Below are positions 36,290 through 44,824 of a stretch of DNA of 64,000 nt, in pieces. Source of the stretch: Granulicella sp. (lineage in GTDB: Bacteria; Acidobacteriota; Terriglobia; Terriglobales; Acidobacteriaceae). Each line of letters opens with the position of its first letter. The stretch's first letter is position 1. The position numbers were made by a program, and so were the translations under genes. The stretch covers positions 53,665-117,664 of the forward strand of contig DAIDKF010000002.1 of NCBI GenBank assembly GCA_027450185.1, in the 5' to 3' direction. A model generated the notes under the pieces. That model was given only the letters and a program-made list of their open reading frames with translations, did no database searches and was not told where the DNA came from.

Positions 36290-36303
36290 AAATTGTTTAC
36301 TTA
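36290..36303. promoter_or_regulatory. Operator-like dyad in divergent TPR/FG-GAP intergenic region
   Basis: AAATTGTTTACTTA aligns with the AARCGTTTACT dyads at the other sites, with TT replacing one arm. It lies 37 nt upstream of the FG-GAP start (36340) and 118 nt upstream of the divergent TPR start (36172). No TTGACA box was found beside it, so it is the weakest of the six sites. Confidence 0.4.
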
Positions 36304-36339
36304 ACCGGATATCGTGATTACACGCAATTGGGGGATGGT

Positions 36340-38277
36340 ATGAAATTGGCGCTGAATCTCTTCACATCCCGGAATCATCTGCTCTCGATTCCGGCTACAG
36401 GCGCACATCCCGGGGTGCAGCGGTTGTGCTTTGGGTTGGCTGTAGGGCTGGCGTTGGGATTGCCTGCGCCGCATGGCCGAGCTCAATCGACGGCACCCGG
36501 AACCCATGCACCCGATTCGCAGGCCAATACGTCCGATGAGGGAGCGCAGGCGGCGGCAATGGGAGGATCGAATACAGGCGCGCCGCATGCTGCTGTACTG
36601 GATGCTGAGCATCGGCCAATTACTGCCGGTGGCTTCACCAAGACAGGGCCAGTGCTGTTCGAGGACATCGCGCGCCAGGCCGGGCTCACTACCTGGAAAC
36701 ACGTCATGGGCACGCCGGAGAAGCAATTCATCATTGAAACGAATGGGTCTGGAGTGGGCCTTTTGGACTACGACAACGACGGCTGGCTGGACATCTACCT
36801 GGTGAACGGATCGACCTACGACGCCATGTCCGGAAAGACGACACCACCGAAGGCTGCGCTGTTCCACAATAATCACGATGGCACGTTTACCAATGTTGCC
36901 GAGCAGGCGGGCGTCACCAATGATCGCTGGGGAACCGGCGTGGCCATCGCCGATTACGACAATGATGGCTGGCCTGACATCTATGTCTCAAACTTCGGGA
37001 AGAACCGGCTGTACCACAATAACCACGATGGCACGTTTACGGACGTAGCCGAGAAGGCCGGTGTGGCGCTGGGCAACTGGTCCACCGGAGCTACGTGGGG
37101 AGACTACGACGGCGACGGGCGGCTGGACCTCTTTGTGCCCGGTTATGTGCATTATGACCTGGCCAACCCGCCTGCCTCCGGATCCAAGACCGTCGCTTAC
37201 AGCTTCTGCCAGTTTCGTGGCGTGAATGTGATGTGCGGCCCCCGAGGCCTGAAAGGAGAGCCGGATCGCCTGTTCCGCAACAATGGCGATGGGACGTTTA
37301 CGGACGTCAGCGAGAAGGCAGGCGTCTCCGACAAAAATAACTACTACGGGATGTCCTCTGTCTTTATTGATGTGAACAACGACGGCAAACCGGACCTTCT
37401 GGTCTCCAACGATTCGACTCCGAACTATCTATACATCAACAAAGGGGATGGGACCTTTGAAGACGATAGCTATGCCTCCGGCTATGCGCTCAACGAGAAT
37501 GGACGCGAGACAGCATCGATGGGAATCGCCACTGGCGACTACAGAAATAATGGACTCATCGACATCTACAACACGACCTTCTCCGACGATTACAATCCGC
37601 TCTATCGCAACGACGGCGACGCGAATTTTACCGACATCAGCTACCAGATGGGAATCGCCGAACCAACCATTCCCTTCCTTGGCTGGGGCACGGCGTTCTT
37701 CGACTACGATAATGACGGCTGGAAGGACTTGATTGTGGCCAATGGCCACGTGTACCCGGCAGTCGATCGGATGCCATGGGGAACAACGTGGGCGCAACGG
37801 CCGCTCCTGTTTCATAATGTAGACGGAAAGCAGTTCGTGCTGATGCCGGCGGTGGAAGGAACTGCACTCGCCAAGACCTACGTGGGGCGGGGATTGGCCG
37901 TCGGAGACCTGTTCAATGACGGCAAGCTCGACGTGGTGATCAATGCGCTCGATGGGGTTCCTGCACTGCTGCGAAATGTGTCTTCCGATAAGAACCATTG
38001 GATTGAGTTCAAGCTGGTCGGCGGACCGAAGAGCCCACGCGACGCGGTCGGTGCGACGGTTTATCTAACCGTCGGCAGGATGCGGCAGCGAGGCGATGTG
38101 GTCTCCGGCGGAAGCTACGAATCTACCAGCGACCCACGCGTGCACTTCGGACTCGGAACCAGCACGGCGATTGAGTCCATCGAGGTCCACTGGCCAAGTG
38201 GCAGCAGGGAGCGCTTTGCGACATCACAGGTCGACCGAATCGTTACGCTGACCGAAGGGAAGGGAGAAAAGTTCTAG
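36340..38277 (+). CDS. Secreted FG-GAP/VCBS repeat protein with ASPIC/UnbV C-terminus (CRTAC1-like), module A
   Basis: 645 residues, signal peptide ~1-47 ending GRAQS. At least seven calcium-binding blades of the DxDxDGxxD kind (DYDNDGWLDIYLVNG, DYDNDGWPDIYVSNFG, DYDGDGRLDLFVPGY, DVNNDGKPDLLVSND, DYDNDGWKDLIVANG) are separated by NNHDGTFTDVAEKAGV spacers, as in integrin-like propellers. It ends with the ASPIC/UnbV domain (GGSYESTSDPRVHFGLG, WPSGSRERF). Probably extracellular or surface-bound. I use the ATG at 36340, not the TTG at 36328. First gene of a plus-strand operon with a pentahaem cytochrome, a small cytochrome c and a second FG-GAP gene. Very similar to the gene at 56802. Confidence 0.87.
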   Translation: MKLALNLFTSRNHLLSIPATGAHPGVQRLCFGLAVGLALGLPAPHGRAQSTAPGTHAPDSQANTSDEGAQAAAMGGSNTGAPHAAVLDAEHRPITAGGFTKTGPVLFEDIARQAGLTTWKHVMGTPEKQFIIETNGSGVGLLDYDNDGWLDIYLVNGSTYDAMSGKTTPPKAALFHNNHDGTFTNVAEQAGVTNDRWGTGVAIADYDNDGWPDIYVSNFGKNRLYHNNHDGTFTDVAEKAGVALGNWSTGATWGDYDGDGRLDLFVPGYVHYDLANPPASGSKTVAYSFCQFRGVNVMCGPRGLKGEPDRLFRNNGDGTFTDVSEKAGVSDKNNYYGMSSVFIDVNNDGKPDLLVSNDSTPNYLYINKGDGTFEDDSYASGYALNENGRETASMGIATGDYRNNGLIDIYNTTFSDDYNPLYRNDGDANFTDISYQMGIAEPTIPFLGWGTAFFDYDNDGWKDLIVANGHVYPAVDRMPWGTTWAQRPLLFHNVDGKQFVLMPAVEGTALAKTYVGRGLAVGDLFNDGKLDVVINALDGVPALLRNVSSDKNHWIEFKLVGGPKSPRDAVGATVYLTVGRMRQRGDVVSGGSYESTSDPRVHFGLGTSTAIESIEVHWPSGSRERFATSQVDRIVTLTEGKGEKF

Positions 38278-38369
38278 CGGAGCGACGTTTATCAACCTTT
38301 AGATTGGGAATTTTCTCCATCCATTGCCTGAAGTAAACGCATTCCCGGAATCACTAGAATTTGCTGACC

Positions 38370-40604
38370 ATGCGATCTCCCATCTCCCTGCAGCGGATCT
38401 TTCGCGCGACCTCCAGTATGCTGACGCTAGCCGCTTTGGCTTATCCTCTGCGCGGTCAATACGGCGCAAGCCCCCAAGTGAGCACCCCGGCGAATGCGCC
38501 GGAACAGCAGTCGGCGTATTCCAAGAGCGTATCGCAGCATTACAACTTTCGCTTCGGAACAGATACGCCCTTTTTGCCATCCAATGCGACCACCGAAAGC
38601 GGTGAGTTTTTCAGCTCTGGCAGCTATCCGACGGCCGAGTATTGCGGGCATTGCCATCAGGCCGCACACGCAGAATGGCGCGAGTCGGCCCACGCCAACT
38701 CTTTCCGCAATCCGTGGTACGTGAAGAACGTGAACATGCTTACGAAGGAGAAGGGCCTTGAATTTACGCGCCACTGCGAAGGCTGCCATAATCCGATTGC
38801 CTTGCTCTCGGGCGCGCTCACCAAGGGGTCTCCCATCGATCGCAAGTTCGATGCAGATGGAATTACATGCTCCGTGTGCCACTCGATCCAGAGGGTGAAT
38901 ACGCGGGGAACGGGCAGTTACGTGATGGGCCGGCCGGCTGTGATGGTAGACGCCGAGGGCAAGCCCATCTACGGAGAGGTCTCCGACCGGGAGATCCTGG
39001 CGCATCTCGACCGCCACTCGCAGGCGGTGATGAAGGACTTCTATCGCACCAGCGAGTACTGCGCTGCGTGCCATAAGGCAGCACTGCCGCGTGAGTTGAA
39101 TAACTACAAATGGCAGCGTGCTTTTTTCGTCTACGACGAGTGGCAGTTGTCTGCATTCTCCAAGCAGTCGCCACTTCCTTTCTACGTAAAGGACAGCGTC
39201 TCCACCTGCCAGACCTGCCACATGGCGCGCGTAGCCCTGCAAGGCAAAGATCCCGGCGCCAAACAAGGGATGCTCGCTTCGCATCGCTGGCTTGGCGCCA
39301 ATACTTTGCTTTCCAAGTATTACGGCTACGACACGCAGATGGAGAAGACCGTCGCGTTTCTTCGCAACAATGTGCTCAACCTCGACCTCTTTGGGCTTGA
39401 ACGCAATGGCGGAGCGATGGTGGCGCCGTTGGGAAGTGCGCCTGTCGAGGTGTCCGCCGGGGATGTTCTAACGGTTTCTCTTGTGATTCAGAACAAGGGG
39501 ATCGGGCATAGTCTGGTTCCTGAGCAACGCGACTTTTACGAGAGCTGGGTAGAGTTTGAAGCCAAAGACGCTGCGGGTCATGAACTGATGCACTCCGGCT
39601 ACCTTCAGCCGAATGGCGCGTTGGACCCGCAGGCGCACAGCTTTACGAACCGTCTTATCAATGACAAGGGAACGCTCAATGATCTTCACCAGGTGTGGGA
39701 TAACCGCGTGGTTGCGTATAACAACACGATCGCTTCCGGCCGTTCCCAGATCGTTCGCTACGAGTTCAAGGTTCCGGCGGATGCGGTGAGCCCGATCAGC
39801 ATTACAGCGAAAGTCAACTATCGACGCTTCAATCAACACTTCATCGATTTTGTGATGAGCAAAGAGCATTATCCGATGCCGGTGGTCGTGATGGCATCTC
39901 GAGTGCGGACGATAGCGCTGGGCTCGAACCCTTCCACACCACCCGATCCGCAGGACAATGCTGAGTGGATGCGCTGGAATAACTATGGCATTGCGATGCT
40001 GGATGCGCAGCAGTATGCGGAGAGCGCTCGAGCATTCGAGCGAGTGGCTGCAATACGGCCGGATTATGCGGATGCCTATACGAACATCGCAATCGCCGAC
40101 TTTCAGTGGCAGCGTTACGATGAGTCGCTTGCAGCGCTGCACGACGCATTGCGGAGAAGCCCACGGAATGCACGGGCGCTCTATTATCTTGCGCTGGTGG
40201 AGCGCAATCAGGGCCACGTCGATGCTGCCATCAAGGATCTGGAGGAAGTAACAGCCCAGTTCCCTCGCTCACGCGATGCGCATCGCGAACTCGGCTTCTC
40301 GCTTTATCAGGAGCGGCGCTATGCCGAGGCACGCATCGAATACGAGACGCTGCAATCCATCGACCCGGATGATCTGGCGGCGCATTACATTCTTTCGATC
40401 GTCTATCGCAGGCTCGGAATGAAAGCGAAGGCTGCCGTTGAGGCCGCCGCATTCGCGGACCAGAAGGATGATCCTACTGCCAGTACCTATGCTTTGGAGT
40501 TTCTGCGCGATCATCCGGAGATCGCATCGGAGAGTGTTCCCTGGCATACCCACACGAATCTGACCAGACAGGCCGTAACATCTGCGGGAGTTACTACCCG
40601 ATGA
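38370..40604 (+). CDS. Pentahaem cytochrome c fused to C-terminal TPR domain, module A
   Basis: 744 residues, signal peptide ~1-29 (LTLAALAYPLRG). Five CxxCH haem sites: CGHCH 92-96, CEGCH 136-140, CSVCH 167-171, CAACH 231-235 and CQTCH 280-284, in a cytochrome-c554-like order (EYCGHCHQAAHAEWRESAHA). A beta-rich middle domain (~345-500; QNKGIGHSLVPEQRDFYESW, VAYNNTIASGRSQI) matches the non-haem part of several periplasmic multihaem proteins. Residues ~530-720 are TPR repeats (NNYGIAMLDAQQYAESARAF, ARALYYLALVERNQGHVDAA). I use ATG 38370, not TTG 38361. The stop overlaps the next start (ATGA). Likely an electron carrier on the outer side of the membrane; donor and acceptor unknown. Confidence 0.87.
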   Translation: MRSPISLQRIFRATSSMLTLAALAYPLRGQYGASPQVSTPANAPEQQSAYSKSVSQHYNFRFGTDTPFLPSNATTESGEFFSSGSYPTAEYCGHCHQAAHAEWRESAHANSFRNPWYVKNVNMLTKEKGLEFTRHCEGCHNPIALLSGALTKGSPIDRKFDADGITCSVCHSIQRVNTRGTGSYVMGRPAVMVDAEGKPIYGEVSDREILAHLDRHSQAVMKDFYRTSEYCAACHKAALPRELNNYKWQRAFFVYDEWQLSAFSKQSPLPFYVKDSVSTCQTCHMARVALQGKDPGAKQGMLASHRWLGANTLLSKYYGYDTQMEKTVAFLRNNVLNLDLFGLERNGGAMVAPLGSAPVEVSAGDVLTVSLVIQNKGIGHSLVPEQRDFYESWVEFEAKDAAGHELMHSGYLQPNGALDPQAHSFTNRLINDKGTLNDLHQVWDNRVVAYNNTIASGRSQIVRYEFKVPADAVSPISITAKVNYRRFNQHFIDFVMSKEHYPMPVVVMASRVRTIALGSNPSTPPDPQDNAEWMRWNNYGIAMLDAQQYAESARAFERVAAIRPDYADAYTNIAIADFQWQRYDESLAALHDALRRSPRNARALYYLALVERNQGHVDAAIKDLEEVTAQFPRSRDAHRELGFSLYQERRYAEARIEYETLQSIDPDDLAAHYILSIVYRRLGMKAKAAVEAAAFADQKDDPTASTYALEFLRDHPEIASESVPWHTHTNLTRQAVTSAGVTTR

Positions 40605-40921
40605 AACCAGCGTTCGCTATGCCTGCTGCCGTGCTCACTCCAGGAATCTCGTGGATGACGCACGAACAAACAAAGACTCAGCGTCGCGCAGATACTTTCG
40701 CAGACAGCGAGTGTTTTCACTGCCACAGAATCCCGGATGCCCACGGCAAGAAAGGGCCTGACTTGTCCAGCATGGATGAGCCGTCGCTGAAGGCCAGGAT
40801 GCGCCGGCAGATTCTTTCCGAAGGCGCTGAGATGACTGGCTTCGCTGATGCTCTGACCCATCGGGGACTCAATGATTGGGTCGCCTGCCTGCATTCCCGC
40901 CGTGCTACGAGAGTGAGATAA
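40601..40921 (+). CDS. Small monohaem cytochrome c, module A
   Basis: 106 residues with one haem site (CFHCH, 38-42), KKGPDLSS after it and a likely axial methionine (Met78 in GAEMTGFAD), in class I order. The C-terminal helix is LNDWVACLHSRR. The start ATG overlaps the pentahaem stop by four bases, so translation is coupled. Oddity: the N-terminus (MKPAFAMPAAVLTPGISW) is a poor signal peptide, unlike the clear one of its counterpart at 61137. Export by the normal route is needed for haem attachment, so the signal may be unusual or the gene impaired. Three bases separate it from the next gene. Confidence 0.75.
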   Translation: MKPAFAMPAAVLTPGISWMTHEQTKTQRRADTFADSECFHCHRIPDAHGKKGPDLSSMDEPSLKARMRRQILSEGAEMTGFADALTHRGLNDWVACLHSRRATRVR

Positions 40922-40924
40922 CCT

Positions 40925-42664
40925 ATGCGATTTTCCGTTGCATGTCTCTGGCTGGTGAGCACTGCGTTTGCTCCCTGCATGGTTGCGCAAACAACGCCGG
41001 CAGTGCCGGTACTGTCTCCCACAGCAGCGACTGCGGCGGCAAAGGTTGTGCCGGGAAACTTTGTGGATATCACGCAGCAGAGCCATATTAACTTCGTCGG
41101 CCAGGCGTCGCACACCGCAAAGAAATATCTGATTGAAACGATGGGATCGGGTGTTGCGCTCTTCGACTACGACAACGATGGTCGTCTCGATATCTTCTTC
41201 CCTAATGGTGCGCCGCTCACTGACCCCACCGCCAAGGGAACGATTCCACAGAAGACAGGACCGAAGTACTGGAACCGTCTTTATCATCAGAAAGCCGACG
41301 GAACCTTTGAAGACGTAACCGAAAAAGCCGGACTGCAAGGCACCGGATACGACATGGGAGTTGCTGTCGGCGACTACGACAACGATGGATACGATGACCT
41401 CTACGTGACCGGCTACGGCGGAAACCACCTATATCACAACAACGGCAATGGGACGTTTACCGACGTTACGCAGAGTTCCGGCACGGGAGGCAGTGGATGG
41501 TCGACCTCGGCAACATGGGTGGATCTGGACAACGATGGCCTTCTCGATCTCGTCGTGTTGCGCTATGTGAAATGGGACTTCGATGATATCTGGTGTGGGG
41601 AACATCGCGAAGGGTATCGCGCCTACTGCCACCCCGATGTATTCGAGCCAATCACCCCGCTGGTGTACCACAATGACGGCAACGGCCACTTCACGGAGGT
41701 CTCCGCGAAGATCGGTTTGAACAGACCAGGCAAGGGCCTCGGCGTTGCCATCGGTGACTTCGATGGAGATGGCAAGGTGGATGTTGTGGTAGCGAATGAC
41801 TCGATGCTCGAATACCTGTATCGAGGCAAGGGGGACGGCACGTTCGAAGAGGTGGGGATGCCTGCAGAGATTGCGGTAGACGGAGACGGCCGCACCTATG
41901 CTGGTATGGGCATCGACATGCAGGACTTCGACAACGACGGCCTTCCGGACCTCATCATCACGAACCTTGCGAACCAGAAGTACGCGCTCTATCACAATAG
42001 CGGAGACGGTAGCTTCTCCTATGACAGCTACATCAGCGGAATTGGTGGGATGACGCTGCTGCACTCGGGCTGGGGCCTTCATTTTTTTGACTATGACAAC
42101 GATGGTCGAAAAGACCTGCTGATCGCGCAGGGCCACGACCTGGATACGGTTGAGTTGAATTATCCGCAACTGCGTTATAAAGAGCCGCCACTGCTTGCGT
42201 ACAACACAGGCAACGGCTTCGTCGATGTGTCGGCAGATTCTGGCGCGATCTTTCATGAGGCGTGGGTAGGACGCGGATTAGCCGTTGGAGATATCGATAA
42301 TGATGGCCGGGTCGATGCGGTCATCACCACCAATGGCGGCCCAGCGTATGTGCTGCGCAACGAGACGGCAACCACCAACCACTGGCTGACGCTATTGCTG
42401 GTTGGGCACCGAAGCAATCGCGATGGCATTGGTGCGGTGGTCAAGTTGACCACTACGTCAGGATCGCAGTGGGTCACGGTCACTACGGGAGGCAGTTATC
42501 TTTCGTCGAGCGACAAGCGGGCGCACTTTGGACTGGGTACAGCGAAGGTTGCACAATCGGTCGAGATCCGCTGGCCCAGCGGCGTTGTGCAGACACTTAG
42601 CAATGTACCAGCGGATCAGGTACTCACCGTCCATGAACCAACAGGAACAACGGCGAAACCCTGA
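40925..42664 (+). CDS. Secreted FG-GAP repeat protein with ASPIC/UnbV C-terminus (CRTAC1-like)
   Basis: 579 residues, signal peptide ~1-21 (MRFSVACLWLVSTAFAPCMVA). Calcium-type blades occur through the protein (DYDNDGRLDIFFPNG, DYDNDGYDDLYVTGYG, DLDNDGLLDLVVLRY, DFDGDGKVDVVVANDS, DFDNDGLPDLIITN, DYDNDGRKDLLIAQGH, DIDNDGRVDAVITTNGG). The ASPIC/UnbV end is GGSYLSSSDKRAHFGLG with WPSGVVQ. A Cys pair in the insertion (WCGEHREGYRAYC) recalls the GPRG-containing loop of its relatives but differs in sequence. Fourth gene of the 36340 operon; no equivalent follows the second module at 61556. The binding partner is unknown. Confidence 0.86.
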   Translation: MRFSVACLWLVSTAFAPCMVAQTTPAVPVLSPTAATAAAKVVPGNFVDITQQSHINFVGQASHTAKKYLIETMGSGVALFDYDNDGRLDIFFPNGAPLTDPTAKGTIPQKTGPKYWNRLYHQKADGTFEDVTEKAGLQGTGYDMGVAVGDYDNDGYDDLYVTGYGGNHLYHNNGNGTFTDVTQSSGTGGSGWSTSATWVDLDNDGLLDLVVLRYVKWDFDDIWCGEHREGYRAYCHPDVFEPITPLVYHNDGNGHFTEVSAKIGLNRPGKGLGVAIGDFDGDGKVDVVVANDSMLEYLYRGKGDGTFEEVGMPAEIAVDGDGRTYAGMGIDMQDFDNDGLPDLIITNLANQKYALYHNSGDGSFSYDSYISGIGGMTLLHSGWGLHFFDYDNDGRKDLLIAQGHDLDTVELNYPQLRYKEPPLLAYNTGNGFVDVSADSGAIFHEAWVGRGLAVGDIDNDGRVDAVITTNGGPAYVLRNETATTNHWLTLLLVGHRSNRDGIGAVVKLTTTSGSQWVTVTTGGSYLSSSDKRAHFGLGTAKVAQSVEIRWPSGVVQTLSNVPADQVLTVHEPTGTTAKP

Positions 42665-42678
42665 GGCGTGGCTTGCGC

Positions 42679-44295
42679 CTATCTTTTTGCAGATGCGGTT
42701 ACCGTCGCCGGCTGGGGAGAGTGGCCAAGCACTGAAAAATGTACGAATCTCGCACCAGCGCCATCAGCGCCGTCAACAACCAGGCCAACGCGCAGCCCCT
42801 GGTCCCACGGCAGTAGGCCTGCCAGGCTGACGCTGCCGCCCGCAGCCGACCATGCCTTGCGATCCGCGCTGAAACTGAACGCTGCTTCTTCGCCGCCGGA
42901 CGTTATCACACGCAACCACAGTACTTTGTCCGCGGAGGCTTCTCCGGACCACGCGATATGTCGTCCACTCTTGTCGATCCGCCAAACTTCAAGGTGGTCT
43001 TCACGGCGCGAAAGACCGACAGCACTTCGCGCGTCACCGATGATCGCGATGCCGCCTGAGGCCGCGCCAGGCAGCACGCCCACGACCGCAGTATAGGCCG
43101 CGCTCAGGGGCGAACGCGCAACAAACGCCCGCTGACTATTTGCCGATGCGTCGAGCGTAAGTATTCCGCCAGATACATGAAACTCGGGAGTGTTGTTGAC
43201 TGGCCATCTCCACTCTGGATTGAGCGATGAGCCCTCGAACGCATCGGTGATCGCGATCGACTCTGCACTCTGGTGCTGATCTGCGCCGGGTCCGCGTCCG
43301 CCATTGATCACGGGCCAGCCGTCGCCACTCCACGCAATCGAGTCGAGAACCGACTCGCGCCCAAGGTAGACGTTCCCCGCGACGGGATATGCGTGATAGA
43401 TGAAGAAGTCTTTGCCTGCGGGCGTTTCGACGGCGGTTCCGTGACCAGGGCAACGCCATGCATCGTTGGGGCGGATGATCGGATTCGCAGGGTCTCGGGT
43501 CCATGGACCAAGGAGATGATCCGCACGCGCAACACCTTCAGCGTAGTTGCAATTGACGCCGCAACACGCATTGCCCGCATAGAACAGATAGAAGCGTCCC
43601 TGGTGCTGCATGATGTAGGGTGCTTCGACGACGCCGCCCTCCCAGCTTGCAGGATCATTGATCAGCAGCGGCACCTTTTCTCCCGTCACGTTGAGCAGAT
43701 TGGACGTCAGGGGTTGTGCCCAGATCGTGGTGGGCATGCGTTGCGAGTTGCCATCCTCTTTCCATATCAGAAAGGGCTCGCCGTGCTTGTTGCGTACGAA
43801 GGCCGGATCGATTGACCCATCCTTCTGGCACACGATAGGACCGTGATCCGTGTACGGTCCCTCTGGTTGCGCTGCCGTTGCAACAGCGACGCAGAGCGGG
43901 CCTCCCCGCTTCCTTCCCACGTAGTACACGAGAATTCGACCCTTATCGACAACCATCTCCGGCGCCCAGAAACTTCCCTCTGCCCATGCTGGCGCGTGAA
44001 GAAAGATGGAGCCCTCGGCAGTCCAATGATGGAGATCAGACGAACGATACAGAGCGAAGACTGGAGCCCAGTCGCCAGAGGTGCTGGCCGTCCAGTATGT
44101 CGCGCCGAATCGTATGATCGTTGGATCAGGGTGGTCGCCCGGGACGATGGGATTACTGATGTCGCCATCAACCTGGGCCGCAGCCGGTCGTGCGCAGGGC
44201 GCTACAAGCAGGGCAACTGCCAGCAGTATCAGACAGCCCCTCGCCAGCGTTTGTGTGATGGGACGTACCCTGGCGTGTTGCGTCGATCTGGACAT
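42679..44295 (-). CDS. Secreted GH43 family enzyme with C-terminal beta domain
   Basis: 538 residues; signal peptide to about residue 40 (ARGCLILLAVALLV, PAAAQ). Catalytic blades: PGDHPDPTIIR (base Asp), KDGSIDPAFVRNKHGEPFLIWK (modulator) and GGVVEAPYIMQHQGRFYLFYAG (acid Glu), followed by NACCGVNCNYAEGVARA. The last ~190 residues form a jelly-roll-like domain (DAFEGSSLNPEWRW, GGIAIIGDARSAVG). It resembles the arabinofuranosidase or beta-xylosidase branches of GH43 rather than the endo-arabinanases. The ATG at 44295 has AGGGAG upstream. It converges on the FG-GAP gene with only 14 nt between stops. No matching operator was found within 400 nt upstream. Confidence 0.88.
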   Translation of the reverse strand: MSRSTQHARVRPITQTLARGCLILLAVALLVAPCARPAAAQVDGDISNPIVPGDHPDPTIIRFGATYWTASTSGDWAPVFALYRSSDLHHWTAEGSIFLHAPAWAEGSFWAPEMVVDKGRILVYYVGRKRGGPLCVAVATAAQPEGPYTDHGPIVCQKDGSIDPAFVRNKHGEPFLIWKEDGNSQRMPTTIWAQPLTSNLLNVTGEKVPLLINDPASWEGGVVEAPYIMQHQGRFYLFYAGNACCGVNCNYAEGVARADHLLGPWTRDPANPIIRPNDAWRCPGHGTAVETPAGKDFFIYHAYPVAGNVYLGRESVLDSIAWSGDGWPVINGGRGPGADQHQSAESIAITDAFEGSSLNPEWRWPVNNTPEFHVSGGILTLDASANSQRAFVARSPLSAAYTAVVGVLPGAASGGIAIIGDARSAVGLSRREDHLEVWRIDKSGRHIAWSGEASADKVLWLRVITSGGEEAAFSFSADRKAWSAAGGSVSLAGLLPWDQGLRVGLVVDGADGAGARFVHFSVLGHSPQPATVTASAKR

Positions 44296-44824
44296 GGCTG
44301 CAGCTCCCTTGCAGTGGAATTTCTTTGCGGACCGAATGCCACCTTATGCTCAACGTGACTGGCGTAGGTGGCGATGTTGAGTGTATACGAACGAAAGGCG
44401 CTGCCTCTAACGTAGTGTCATGCAGCTTGCCGATGATGTACGTGACTGTAGGTGACTGGCGAAGCGGAAGCATACGTTATGACGGCATCCACTCTGGAAT
44501 GGCTCTGGGTAGGGCTACCTGTTGCGACCACAATCCGCTCGCATTCGACGCGGCGGGAGAGTCAATAGACAAGCACGTGGCAGACGGCAGGATACGGAAT
44601 GCGTGGTACGACCCGACGTGCTGCCCACCGAGACCTGTAGCGCCTGCGAACGACGTGATCGAGTTGAGCTTTGACATGCGGACGCGTCTGCTGCAAGCGA
44701 ACCCAGCGGGTGCGGAGGAGTCGGCCGGTGAAGGATTGACACAATCAGCGCCGGCCCCGTACACTTTGCAGGCTTTCATTGTTACGGAAAGAAAGCGTTT
44801 ACCTGATTGACGCTTCCTGGTGAG
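44296..44824. other. Divergent intergenic region between GH43 and GH31
   Basis: About 530 nt. It carries the GH31 promoter and operator (44736-44805). For the minus-strand GH43 I see only a TATACA hexamer (minus strand, near 44390) with a poor -35. The longest plus-strand frame here has no ribosome-binding site and is not taken as a gene. Confidence 0.5.
44736..44805 (+). promoter_or_regulatory. Promoter plus LacI-type operator for GH31 gene
   Basis: TTGACA at 44736-44741, an 18-nt spacer and TACACT at 44760-44765. Transcription would begin near 44772. The dyad GAAAGCGTTTACCTG (44791-44805) lies in the leader, ending 19 nt before the ATG, so a bound repressor would block elongation. Confidence 0.6.
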
